A DNA stretch of 64,000 nt from Polyangia bacterium. GTDB taxonomy: Bacteria > Myxococcota_A > Polyangia > Polyangiales > Polyangiaceae. The notes below the pieces were generated by a model that made no database searches, had not been told where the DNA came from, and worked only from the letters and a program-made list of their open reading frames with translations. Positions 25,759 to 34,638 of the stretch are shown here, in pieces (within the stretch, counting starts at the first letter, position 1; every line of letters begins with the position of its first letter). The DNA is taken from assembly GCA_030426145.1 (NCBI GenBank), contig JAUHZF010000001.1, positions 1 to 64,000 on the forward strand, read 5' to 3'. The position numbers were made by a program, and so were the translations under genes.

Positions 25759-27086
25759 TCGGCGATCACGGAGGCTTCGACCTTCTTCTCGAGGTTGGGG
25801 CGGAGGCCCTCGCGAACCTCGCGCAAGCGGCGTTTCCCGTCCCGCCCTTCTCACGGCCGGTCAACTTGCCCGCGCTCGGCGTTTCGGGCACGGCGAACTT
25901 CACCCCCACCATCGGGAGCGTTCAGCCGGTTGCGGGCCCCGCATTGAACATCACACTGAACGTGGCGCTGGACCTCGATGCCAACACCCCACTGGGACCA
26001 GTGACGGTCGGGGCTGACTCCGATGCGCCCATTCGGGCCTCGGTGGTGGCGAGCCTCTCCGTCGACGCTCTCGACGTCATCGCCGGCACGGTGGCGGGGC
26101 TCGACCCCGACATCACGGTCGACCTCAGTGACGACGCGGGGGTGACCCTGATCTTGGCGGCCGTGGCAGCAACGGAGGGGCCGGAGGCCGCCGAGGCCGC
26201 ACTGGTGGCCCTCGAGAATGGGATCGCCGATGCGCTGAGGGATGCCCTGGCCGTGGTTCCAGCTCGCAGCCAAACGCTGTTCACGTTCCCGTCCAGTCTC
26301 GCGCCGACTGCTCCCGCCACTGCACCCCCATTGGTCATCGGCGTCGCCCGGGGCGCGCTGCAAATCGGGGTCACGCTCGGTGGCACTCCTGGCTCGTTGG
26401 CCGCCGTTACCAACGACAATCTGCTCGAGGCCAGTGGAGAGGCCATCGCGCTCATCGTGTCGAACCGCGCCTTGCTGCAAGACCTCGTTCGCAATGCCGT
26501 CGTCGCCGGCTTCTCGCTTCCTGCCAGCGGCTTCAACGCCTCGCACCCCTTCTTCTGGACGGGGGCGGTGCAGTTGGTGGGAACCGATCTCGGGCCCATC
26601 AACGTCACGCGCGTGCGCGCTTCTACGGCGGGGCCCAATCGGGTGGTCCTCGACTTGACCGTCGCGGGCAACCTCGCCGAAGGGGCCGTGTCCGTCAACG
26701 CGAGCATTCGAGCGACGGCGACGGTTGGTATCGCAGTCGTAGGAGGCGCGATGACGCTTACGATGACCATTGCCCCCATCGCAGTCTTGAGCGCCAGCGC
26801 CGACATCGCCTGGTGGGTCTATGCAGCCGCAGCTTTCGGAGGCGCGCCCCTGCTCGCCGCCGCCATCGCCGTCGTAGACCTCGTAGCCGATGGCATCATC
26901 CGTGACGAGATCGCGGATCGGATCGACACAAGCATGTTCCCGAACGTGTCGGTCGCCCTCCCGCCCCAGCTGAGCGGCGGCCTTGCCCCGGGCCGCGTGG
27001 CCATGCTGGCTGGGCCCCCTCGGATCACGCCAAACGGTATCGTCGACATCGCGAACGACTTGTTGCTGACGCTACGCACTCCGTAG
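25755..27086 (+). CDS. Hydrophobic beta-rich protein coupled to basic-tail protein
   Basis: This encodes 443 residues from the ATG in ATGA overlap with the upstream gene. There is no signal peptide. Long amphipathic strands rich in Val, Ala and Thr (ALNITLNVALDLDANTPL, RASVVASLSVDALDVIAG) alternate with a helical section (ALVALENGIADALRDALAVV). Near residue 360 there is a hydrophobic helix pair (WWVYAAAAFGGAPLLAAAIAV), and the C-terminus has strands (ITPNGIVDIANDLLLTL). The pattern is compatible with a lipid-binding TULIP-like tube or a pore-forming protein, but I recognise no specific family. It could be a toxin or storage-type protein with the basic partner as chaperone. Confidence 0.65.
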   Translation: MIGDHGGFDLLLEVGAEALANLAQAAFPVPPFSRPVNLPALGVSGTANFTPTIGSVQPVAGPALNITLNVALDLDANTPLGPVTVGADSDAPIRASVVASLSVDALDVIAGTVAGLDPDITVDLSDDAGVTLILAAVAATEGPEAAEAALVALENGIADALRDALAVVPARSQTLFTFPSSLAPTAPATAPPLVIGVARGALQIGVTLGGTPGSLAAVTNDNLLEASGEAIALIVSNRALLQDLVRNAVVAGFSLPASGFNASHPFFWTGAVQLVGTDLGPINVTRVRASTAGPNRVVLDLTVAGNLAEGAVSVNASIRATATVGIAVVGGAMTLTMTIAPIAVLSASADIAWWVYAAAAFGGAPLLAAAIAVVDLVADGIIRDEIADRIDTSMFPNVSVALPPQLSGGLAPGRVAMLAGPPRITPNGIVDIANDLLLTLRTP

Positions 27087-27231
27087 CCATTCGCGGGCCC
27101 CAGGATGGGCCATCCAGGCTGCTGGCGTTCGTCGCGCTCGAAGCGCCAGCGGCCCGTGCTCCCGCGTGGGAGCTCCCACGGCCTGCGGGTGACCGACCCG
27201 AGCCCGCCCTCCGTCGTGCGACACTCACGTG

Positions 27232-27624
27232 GTGAGCAAGCAATGCTTCCACGCGACCTGCTTGAACATTTCGTGTCACTGGGGACATCCAATCACGCCG
27301 AGAACGCCTAGACTGGGGTGGATCAACAACCTGCAATCGCATGAGGTGCGGGCCGACTATTCCGGCGGTGGCGTGCCGAGAATCAGCTTCTCCGAGCGGT
27401 CGCAAACTGTACGCCCGGGCGACAAGTGGTCAGGTCCCATCTCGATGCCGATTGCCGACTCTTCCGAAGTGGAACTCGGTGGGCTGATGCCCATACTCGA
27501 CAACACCACGCAGGAATACGGGAAGGACGCGAAGCTTGGGGTTCTGTTCGAGGTGACGAGTCTCGACCGTCCAAGGACCAACTTCTCAGGAAGCCTCGAT
27601 GCGGCGCGATTCATCATCAAGTAG
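27232..27624 (+). CDS. Small hypothetical protein
   Basis: This encodes about 130 residues from the GTG at 27232 (another GTG lies immediately before). The first third has four Cys residues and may be in the wrong register. The last 90 residues read well as a single beta-domain: GWINNLQSHEVRADYSGGG, then SISMPIADSSEVELGG-like strands and FEVTSLDRPRTNFSG. No family was recognised. It overlaps the start of the first tandem paralogue by 26 nt. The true start is uncertain. Confidence 0.5.
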   Translation: MSKQCFHATCLNISCHWGHPITPRTPRLGWINNLQSHEVRADYSGGGVPRISFSERSQTVRPGDKWSGPISMPIADSSEVELGGLMPILDNTTQEYGKDAKLGVLFEVTSLDRPRTNFSGSLDAARFIIK

Positions 27625-28891
27625 ACGGGCCCTGCTCCGAGGGGTTCACGAGACGAGCCGCTACCATCCAGTACTCTGTACCGAGGCTGGGATGGGGGCG
27701 ACGCGACCGGTCGCGCTCGAGTGGGAGCGGCTCCCCGGCTGTCGGGGGGCGATCGCGTGGGACCCGCAGCGCGCATGGGCGCTGGACGTCGATCGCTACC
27801 CCACCATCCTGGAGATACGAGCATTCAAGGCCTACGGAGTCGCGCCGACCAAGGTGCCCTATCTGGCGGCGATGGGTTCCGATGAGCCTCCCGCCTACTT
27901 CTATCCGGCGGACGCGTGGGTGACACCCCTGGCGCCTGCGCTGGAGGGTGAGCGCCACGCGCGGTTCGCCGCGGCATCGTTCGCGGGGCCAACGCTGACG
28001 CCCCCCGACCATCGCGGGCTAGAGATCGACTCCTACTACGAGCCACCTCGTTCCAAGGGCGGATGGGTGACCGCCATGTTGGTTTCGCGCGAGATGACGG
28101 GGCTGGTGTTTCTCCCCATCCCGACGCTGACCGACACGTTGCAGGTGGGCTGTCCCGAGGGTCACGTGGTGTGGGCCGAGGGGCCGTTGCACCGTGCCTA
28201 TCTGGCCGACGTTCGACGGATCATCGAGCTTCGTCGGGATGGTCCGGTGGACGACGCGCAGAGTGACCCACGCGTCGAAGTCGCCGTGCGCGAGGGAGGC
28301 TACGAGATGGGGCTCTACCTCGCCGAGCATCTTGGCTGGAAGCGCGCGACGCAGCGGCTGCGCGAAGCGCCCCGCGAACGTGCCACGGCTGCGGTCTATG
28401 TCGGCCTCGCCAAGGGCCTGCTCCGAATGCGTACGCTGTCGCAGATCCCTAGCTACACACGCGCGGGCTGGAATGACCCAGACCTTTCGGCCGTGGAGCA
28501 TGCGGTGGCTCGCTGGAGCCTCGATGTCGTCCGCACGGCCTCACCGGGCAGCCTCGAGCGTAGCGCCACCCGTACGGTCGAATGGACCCACGCGACGTTT
28601 CCTAACGTGGGCGGCGTCGGCGTTGGCGACGGTGTGCTTTCCGCGCTCCGGTCGATGCCGTGGTTGCAGGCCTCGTCGGGTCATTCGGGGCAACCCTTTG
28701 CCGAGCCCTGGACTCGATATCGCATCGCGGCCTTCCGCCGGTGGCTCGAAGGTCGAGAAGATGCTCGGGAACTCGCGTCACACACCAGCCTCGCCAGCAA
28801 TCCGTGCCGCGACGAGGCACCCCTCGACCGGAAGATGCTCACTGCGATCCAGGACGCCCGGCGACGTCTACGCCGACGACTTCTACCATAA
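27599..28891 (+). CDS. Tandem paralogue 1 of unrecognised family (signal peptide lost)
   Basis: This encodes 430 residues and is the first of three tandem paralogues. Shared landmarks are an LCTEAG/CRG N-terminal part, LDVDRYPTILEIRA, CPEGHVVWAEGPLHRAYLAD and EGGYEMGLYLAEHLGWKRA. Unlike copies 2 and 3 it has no lipoprotein signal: the conserved part begins about 20 residues after the only available ATG, and the leader is Ser/Arg-rich. So this copy has probably lost its 5' end, perhaps where it now overlaps the preceding gene. If made, it would stay in the cytoplasm. Family function is unknown. Confidence 0.7.
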   Translation: MRRDSSSSRRALLRGVHETSRYHPVLCTEAGMGATRPVALEWERLPGCRGAIAWDPQRAWALDVDRYPTILEIRAFKAYGVAPTKVPYLAAMGSDEPPAYFYPADAWVTPLAPALEGERHARFAAASFAGPTLTPPDHRGLEIDSYYEPPRSKGGWVTAMLVSREMTGLVFLPIPTLTDTLQVGCPEGHVVWAEGPLHRAYLADVRRIIELRRDGPVDDAQSDPRVEVAVREGGYEMGLYLAEHLGWKRATQRLREAPRERATAAVYVGLAKGLLRMRTLSQIPSYTRAGWNDPDLSAVEHAVARWSLDVVRTASPGSLERSATRTVEWTHATFPNVGGVGVGDGVLSALRSMPWLQASSGHSGQPFAEPWTRYRIAAFRRWLEGREDARELASHTSLASNPCRDEAPLDRKMLTAIQDARRRLRRRLLP

Positions 28892-29064
28892 GGGCGTACC
28901 TTGGGCTGGCATAGATCATTTCTTTGGTGGTGCAGCGGGTATGCGACGGAAGACGTGCTTGTTGAGGCCGAGCAAGTCAAACGATATGCGGCGGCGGATG
29001 CCCACTCCGTGGGGTGCGAGGTTCGAGAGCCGGGTACGCTTGATTGCATGCGAAGGCTGATCAT

Positions 29065-30363
29065 TTGAAGGTTGGGGCGTTCACGGGCGCGTCGGCGCTA
29101 GCCCTCGTCTTGGGAGCTTGTGGTGAAGGTTCTCCGCCCCCGGCTCAGAAGGGCCTCGCGGAGAGTCTCGCCATTCGGAGCCGCCAGCTGCCTAGGCTGT
29201 GTACCGAGCAGGGCGGGGTCGAGACAGCGCCTTTAGACCTCGGGTTTGATGAGGTACCAATCTGCCGGGGACTGGGTCAACCGGACGACCTGGAAGGCCT
29301 GAAGCTACACGTTGATAGATATCCTACGGTTCTTCTCGTTGATGCGGTTCGCGTTTATCGGCGGCGACCGCGGATCATGGAGTATGAGATATTTGATCAT
29401 CCGGGCCAGCCGGGTGCCATCTACTTCTACGATTCCGAGGCGAGGGTTCGCGAGCTGTCGGGGTCCGTGCTCTTCGAGCGGGCGAGGTTCATGATGCCGG
29501 CCTTCATGCCGTTGTTCGGGAGGCTGCCCGCTCCCACCATGCGCCCGTGGATGACAGTCGAGCGACACCAAGGGGGCTGGGCTTCGCGGTTGAGGTCGGT
29601 CGGCAGGAGCGCGACGACCGGGATGTTGTTCCTACCGACGGCGGAGGTTGCGGATGAGGGCGTCTTGGGGTGCCCAGGGGGGCACGTGGTCTGGCTGGAG
29701 GACGAGTGGACCCGCGCTTTCGCCGCGGACGTTCGCCTCATCCGTGAGCGTGGTGGCGGGGACATGGCCGCCGTTCTTCGAGCGCAGGGAGGCCGCTATG
29801 CGGGGCTATATGCTGCGGAGCACGTCGGGTGGCGTCAGGTGCGGACCTGGTTGGGCCTCGGAGCTTCGAGAAATAGTCCATTCATGCGAGGCCTCGCTTT
29901 GGGGGTGTTGCGTGTCCGCTGGTTGGTCGCGTTGGGGTACCCGATGCCAGCATGGGACGGGGCCGACCTCCGCTCCGTGGAGGTCGCCCTCGGACGATGG
30001 ACGCTTGGCGTCCTTGCAGAGTCGCATGCGTCGTCCCGCATAGACGAGGACCTGGTACGAATTGTCGAGGCCGTGCAGGAGCGATTCCCAGACATCGAGG
30101 GCATCGACGACGCCAAAGGCCCGTTGTCGCGCCTGCGACGGCGAAGTTGGTTGACACAGAAGAGTCTCGGCGAGAGCCCTTTCGCGTCGTCCGTATGGAA
30201 GCCACGAAGCTTTGAGGCGTTTGTCCGCTGGGTCAGCGGCGTGACCACAAGCCAAGAGGCTCGTCGACCGGCGTACAGTCAGCCGCGCTGCAACTTCGCT
30301 GCGCCGATGCACCCCAGAATGGTGCACCAATTGACCAAGGCATGGCGTTCGGTTGCGCGGTGA
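29065..30363 (+). CDS. Tandem paralogue 2, lipoprotein of unrecognised family
   Basis: This encodes about 432 residues from the TTG at 29065 (a TTG at 29044 is also possible). The signal GASALALVLGACGEG has lipobox LGAC. The mature protein shares the family landmarks: PRLCTEQGG, LHVDRYPTVLLVDA, CPGGHVVWLEDEWTRAFAAD and GGRYAGLYAAEHVGW. A repeated helix (LGVLRVRWLVALG) follows. AT-richer patches around 29310-29400 contrast with its neighbours, which may hint at transfer. The predicted location is the outer membrane or periplasm. Function unknown. Confidence 0.75.
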   Translation: MKVGAFTGASALALVLGACGEGSPPPAQKGLAESLAIRSRQLPRLCTEQGGVETAPLDLGFDEVPICRGLGQPDDLEGLKLHVDRYPTVLLVDAVRVYRRRPRIMEYEIFDHPGQPGAIYFYDSEARVRELSGSVLFERARFMMPAFMPLFGRLPAPTMRPWMTVERHQGGWASRLRSVGRSATTGMLFLPTAEVADEGVLGCPGGHVVWLEDEWTRAFAADVRLIRERGGGDMAAVLRAQGGRYAGLYAAEHVGWRQVRTWLGLGASRNSPFMRGLALGVLRVRWLVALGYPMPAWDGADLRSVEVALGRWTLGVLAESHASSRIDEDLVRIVEAVQERFPDIEGIDDAKGPLSRLRRRSWLTQKSLGESPFASSVWKPRSFEAFVRWVSGVTTSQEARRPAYSQPRCNFAAPMHPRMVHQLTKAWRSVAR

Positions 30364-30583
30364 GGCAGGGGGAGGCGCGGGTGGAAGCCAGGGTACACGG
30401 TGGGGCCAGCGCCACCTCGAGCTGGTGGCAAATGCTTCGAAGGGCGTGCGGCAGTGCGCTTCTGGTCGCGAATGGGGATGCATGGCGCGCGCTTGCGAGT
30501 GCACACATCGCGGTTGCCAAGCACGATGATGCGACCGCAGGAGGGCCGGCTTGGTGCGCTTCGTGACGGGTTCTCAACGCCCG

Positions 30584-31960
30584 GTGGCGAATGAGAGTTC
30601 CCGTGGGCACACGGTAGCACCTCGATGCGACCAACGTTTCGCGGGCGCGGCCCTTGGCCTTCTCCTCGTGCTAGGCGCGGCCTGCAAGACGTCTCCCAAG
30701 AAGGCCATCGCCTACTGGCACCCCATGGTCGAATCCCACATCAAGACAGTGCCCATCCGCTGCACGGCGCACGAGCTTGCGTGGACAGCTCCGATAGACC
30801 TGGGATGGGACGAATTCCCCATTTGCCGTGGAATGTGGCCGTCGTCGAAAGTGGAAGCGTTGCGATTGGACGTTGATCGCTATCCGACCGTCGTCGAAGT
30901 TCACAGCGTAGAACTTCTGGCGAGGCAGGGCTCCAAGTTCGTATTCGACGGAACCCAGGCAGGAGGCGGTTGGCAGGATGTGTGGTTTTATCCGATCAAG
31001 TCGTCGCTGTTTTCGTTGGAGGGACGGGTCTTGAGGGTTGACGCCGAGTTTTCTGTACCCAGCTACGAGGCGATTCTTGGGGACGGGTGGCAAGGGGGCC
31101 TGAGGTCGGGGGGCATCTCGGACACTCCACGCCAGCAAGGAGGGTGGCGAGCCGGGCTCACGTCGCCGGCGCCCGACCGTCTTGTCGGGCTGGCTTTCTT
31201 GCCCACGACGCAGTTCGAAGGCGAACGGTCCGTCGGGTGTCCCGAGGGTCATGTGGTTTGGCTCGATACGGAACAGAAGAAGGCCTATGCCGCTGATGTT
31301 CGGCGCATCATGGCAACGTCGAACCCTCGGACAACAGGGTTTCTCGAGGCCCTCCGTCAGAAGGGTGGCCGCTATGCGGGTATGTACGTGGCTGAGCATC
31401 AGCCATGGCGCGAAACCCTCGCAATTCTCGACGACTCAGAACGGCCACACGGTGCCTTCGCCCACGGGCTCGCGCGGGGAGTCGTGCGGATGACCGTTCT
31501 CCATCACGTCGGCTTCTATCCGAAGGGAGCGTGGAAGGATGTCGACCTCGACCGGGTTGAGGCGACGCTCGGTCGGTGGGCGATGCGCGAGCTTCTCGCG
31601 GCAAGGCTCGACCCGGACGTGGCGCAGGTACTCGCGGCGATGCAGGTGCGCTTTCCTCGAGTGGACCTGATCCCCGGAGCGGAAGGGCTACTGGCGGCGA
31701 TTCGTGCCCAACCGTGGGTTTCGGCTCCGCCCGAGAAGAACCCAGCACACTGGACAGGTACGACCTGGGCTGCGGACCGCGTAGAGATGTGCCAGCGCTG
31801 GCTCTTGGGCGCCGACGGCGACTTAGAAAGGACCTACCCGCAACCGCCGGAGGACGAATGTCACTTTGATGGTGGGCTACCCAACGAGGTGTGGCGAGAG
31901 GTGGCACACGCCCACGCAGAGATGCGGTTTCGTGGACAGCGTCGTCAGGTAGCTCGCTAG
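30584..31960 (+). CDS. Tandem paralogue 3, lipoprotein of unrecognised family
   Basis: This encodes about 458 residues from the GTG at 30584 (alternatives at 30551 and 30554). The signal FAGAALGLLLVLGAACKTS has lipobox GAAC. Shared landmarks are ICRGMWPSSKVEALRLDVDRYP, CPEGHVVWLDTEQKKAYAAD and KGGRYAGMYVAEHQPWRE, and it ends with a charged helical tail. Spacing to copy 2 is 220 bp, so each copy may have its own promoter. The downstream DUF2169 remnant suggests that the three genes sit where a T6SS cargo operon once was. Confidence 0.75.
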   Translation: MANESSRGHTVAPRCDQRFAGAALGLLLVLGAACKTSPKKAIAYWHPMVESHIKTVPIRCTAHELAWTAPIDLGWDEFPICRGMWPSSKVEALRLDVDRYPTVVEVHSVELLARQGSKFVFDGTQAGGGWQDVWFYPIKSSLFSLEGRVLRVDAEFSVPSYEAILGDGWQGGLRSGGISDTPRQQGGWRAGLTSPAPDRLVGLAFLPTTQFEGERSVGCPEGHVVWLDTEQKKAYAADVRRIMATSNPRTTGFLEALRQKGGRYAGMYVAEHQPWRETLAILDDSERPHGAFAHGLARGVVRMTVLHHVGFYPKGAWKDVDLDRVEATLGRWAMRELLAARLDPDVAQVLAAMQVRFPRVDLIPGAEGLLAAIRAQPWVSAPPEKNPAHWTGTTWAADRVEMCQRWLLGADGDLERTYPQPPEDECHFDGGLPNEVWREVAHAHAEMRFRGQRRQVAR

Positions 31961-31963
31961 CGC

Positions 31964-32221
31964 ACCCTGAGTTTCGCGCTACCCCCACCGCCCACGATAA
32001 CCATCGATGTGGAGGGACATGTCGAGGCCCCACCGCCGCGCCTGACGGCGGTCATCATCGAGCCAGACCGCGAACTGGTGTCATTCGTGTACGTGGCGCG
32101 GACGCACGGTCTCCCGCGCGCGTTCATCCCGGGGATTCATCCGGTCATCCCGCTGACGGCCACAGTGGATGGCGGCCCGGCCCTGGACTACGTGGCTCCG
32201 CCCGTGAAGCCGCTTCCGTAG
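31964..32221 (+). pseudogene. 3' remnant of a DUF2169 gene
   Basis: The frame directly after the stop of paralogue 3 reads LSFALPPPPTITIDVEGHVE, then RLTAVIIEPDRELVSFVYVA and IPGIHPVIPLTATVDG, ending at the TAG at 32221. The order of an LP-rich strand, an IEPD-type strand and an aromatic Arg strand resembles part of the DUF2169 fold, as in the adaptor at 973-3666. There is no upstream continuation in any frame, so only a fragment of the gene survives. A GTG at 32009 could start a 70-residue peptide, but that seems unlikely to matter. Confidence 0.5.
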
Positions 32222-32316
32222 GGGGGAGGGAACTCGGTGGCTTCTATGCCAACGCCTCGAGCCGCGGGCCAGGGCGAGGCGCTGCGGGCTGACGGCTGAG
32301 GCGCGGCCCCGGTAGA

Positions 32317-33621
32317 GTGCTCCTCGCGTTGTCCGAAGCCCGACAGATCCGCTGCGGTGGGTGCGGCGCGAGCCATCCCATTCCGGCTCGCGGCCAGGTT
32401 CTCCGCTGCCCCTATTGCGGCCATGTCCAAGTTGGTGGCGCTGCGGCACTCGTCGAAGCCAAGGCATACGGCTCTGCGGTCGGCGTCATCGCGGTGATGG
32501 CGGAGCAGGACGAGGCGGCGCGTGAGGACGAGATCGCCTGGCGGATCCACCAGCACCGAAACCAAGTGGCCATGCTGGCCTTCGCGGCCATGGTCGCCAC
32601 CGCGCTGTTCGCGGGCGCCGTCTACGGCTTCGTGCCGTCCGCCGATCGCGAAGCGGCGCTCGCGGGCGTGCTTGGATTGGGGGCTGCGCTGTTGCTGGCG
32701 AGCGTTGTCTACGGGTTCAAGACGCCGGGTGGAATCGCGGCCCTCACGCCCCTCGAAGGCCTTCTCGCCATCGTGTGTCCCAACTGCGGTGCCCCGGGGG
32801 AGATGAACGTCGGTGACGTTACCCAACGGTGTGGCCACTGCCGCGAGCACCTCATCCCCTCCCAACCCCTCATTGAGGCCGGCCTGAATCAGGCGCGACT
32901 CGCGCACCGCCAGGCCGCATTGAGCCTCGGCCAGGAAGAGCGCGCCAACGACCCCGAAGCCCACGAGAGCATTATCGCCGAATACGAGTTCGGGATCGCC
33001 GTGGGGCTCGTCATGCTGATTCAGATCGGGGTCGGCGTATCGATCGGTCAGACCGGCGACGTCGCCACCGCCGTCGGGCTCATCGGGGGCGCCGTCGTGA
33101 TCATTGGCCTCCCCGTCGCCATCTACCTCCTCGGTCGCCCTCGCATCGAACCGCTGAGAGTCCAAGCGCGCGCCCTCGCCGCACAGCTGGCCGGAGTCGT
33201 CATCGACCGCGACGACGCCGTTGGTGCCTGGCTCGATCGACACTGGCCCGCACCCTTCTCGCTGAAGGATCTCCGCCGCGCACGCTTTCTCGGCGTCGCC
33301 GCCCGTTTCCACACCTACCCCCTGCTCATCTTGGTCCAGGCCCAGGGCAAGGGCTCCTCACGGCGATGCTCCACCGTCGTCCTCATCGCCGGCGACGCCG
33401 CCCAGCCGAACGCCGAGACCGCCCCCGCCAAACGGGAAGCCGCCGTCATCGCCCAGGCCGGATTCGACGGCGACGTCACAGAGGCCGGTGTCACCCTCAC
33501 CGCCCGCCCCGACCACGCGCAGCGGCTCTACCGCGAGCCGGCCCGCTTCCTTCACCTCGCCACCGTAGTCGGCCACGGCGCCCGGTTTGCCGCCGCTTCG
33601 GGCTCGGTGCCCGTCAGCTGA
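32317..33621 (+). CDS. Zinc-ribbon membrane protein
   Basis: This encodes 434 residues from GTG at 32317 (TTG at 32329 is an alternative). An N-terminal zinc ribbon (IRCGGCGASH ... LRCPYCGHVQ) is followed by two hydrophobic helices (VAMLAFAAMVATALFAGAV and a second near residue 125), a second zinc ribbon (VCPNCGAPGEM ... RCGHCREHL), and two further helices near residues 225 and 260. The C-terminal 150 residues form a soluble alpha/beta domain. Such two-ribbon membrane proteins occur in myxobacteria without known function. There is no operon partner. Confidence 0.75.
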   Translation: MLLALSEARQIRCGGCGASHPIPARGQVLRCPYCGHVQVGGAAALVEAKAYGSAVGVIAVMAEQDEAAREDEIAWRIHQHRNQVAMLAFAAMVATALFAGAVYGFVPSADREAALAGVLGLGAALLLASVVYGFKTPGGIAALTPLEGLLAIVCPNCGAPGEMNVGDVTQRCGHCREHLIPSQPLIEAGLNQARLAHRQAALSLGQEERANDPEAHESIIAEYEFGIAVGLVMLIQIGVGVSIGQTGDVATAVGLIGGAVVIIGLPVAIYLLGRPRIEPLRVQARALAAQLAGVVIDRDDAVGAWLDRHWPAPFSLKDLRRARFLGVAARFHTYPLLILVQAQGKGSSRRCSTVVLIAGDAAQPNAETAPAKREAAVIAQAGFDGDVTEAGVTLTARPDHAQRLYREPARFLHLATVVGHGARFAAASGSVPVS

Positions 33622-33704
33622 CGACGAGGGCCGCACTCCACACCCAGTGAGCAGACGGTGCAGCTCGAGGTGGGACCTTAGAATCGACCCCGCCGCATTG
33701 AGAT

Positions 33705-34433
33705 CTACCCACAGGCGTGGTGGTCGGTCGTGTAGATGCCGACGAGGAACCAGGCGTCGTGGTGCCGAGCGAAGTACAGGACAAGCTGGTGAACGAACCC
33801 GGCCGCGTCCTCATCTGCGGTCGTCTCGATGACGGCCCGTGGAGTGCGTCCCTCCAGTCCGCGAATTCCACCGTCACGCAAGCTCCGGCCATCTAGGTGA
33901 ACGTCGCGTGGTCGCGTGTAGTCGATGGACGTGCGACGAACCATGGTTTCTACATAGCTCGCAAACGACATCGGCTGGGCCCCGCAAGTGACGCTGAAGG
34001 TCAGCTTGCGCCGAACGAAGTCTGCGAAGGAAGCCGAAGGGACCACATTCTCGGCATCCTCGAGGGCCAAGCCTCGGACCGGGTGAACCAGCGGTGCGAG
34101 CTGTGCGAAGCGCTTCTGATGAAGCATGAGCAAGACCTCGCTGACCCGATCGCGTAGCTGTTGCTGCTCCCCGCGTGGCAGCGCGAGGTCACCCCCTGAT
34201 TCAGCAGGCCGAAACTCGACGCGGCCAGGGCCTGATTCCTTGGGTGACGTGGACTCACGGATTGAGGTCGCGCTCGTGGGGGCAGTTGGAGAGTGCCTCT
34301 GAGGAGGCGGGGCAGACCCCACTTGCCCCGACGGAGCTCGATGGGGCTCCTCGGCGCACGCCATGAGGGCGACCAAGAGCACTGGTCCCAGAATGGCTCT
34401 ACGAGTGAACGTGACGTCGCCGCAGGTGGTCAT
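33705..34433 (-). CDS. Predicted lipoprotein, paralogue of the 243-953 lipoprotein
   Basis: This encodes 242 residues from the ATG at 34433. The signal RRAILGPVLLVALMACAEE has lipobox LMAC, and a Pro/Ser/Thr linker follows. The mature domain has LVHPVRGLALEDAENVVPSA, two Tyr/Thr-rich helices, and a strand ending WFLVGIYTTDHHACG. The HP-x2-GL pattern and aromatic ending match the lipoprotein at 243-953. It is divergent from the membrane protein at 34639. Function unknown. Confidence 0.7.
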   Translation of the reverse strand: MTTCGDVTFTRRAILGPVLLVALMACAEEPHRAPSGQVGSAPPPQRHSPTAPTSATSIRESTSPKESGPGRVEFRPAESGGDLALPRGEQQQLRDRVSEVLLMLHQKRFAQLAPLVHPVRGLALEDAENVVPSASFADFVRRKLTFSVTCGAQPMSFASYVETMVRRTSIDYTRPRDVHLDGRSLRDGGIRGLEGRTPRAVIETTADEDAAGFVHQLVLYFARHHDAWFLVGIYTTDHHACG

Positions 34434-34638
34434 CGCCGAGGCCGAGGGTTGCGGGGTTGGAGGAAGAGTGCACGTTTGAGGAGCCGAGAAAGTTAGCAAC
34501 TTCCGACCGGCTCGTGTCGAGGAGGGTGCTGAGGGTTCGCTCCATGCGTGCCTCTGCCCTCCCCATGACCCAACCACGCCACGACCACCCTCCGCCAGCC
34601 GCGGGTTCCCGCAGAACCTGAATCAGGACTGGCGCCCC

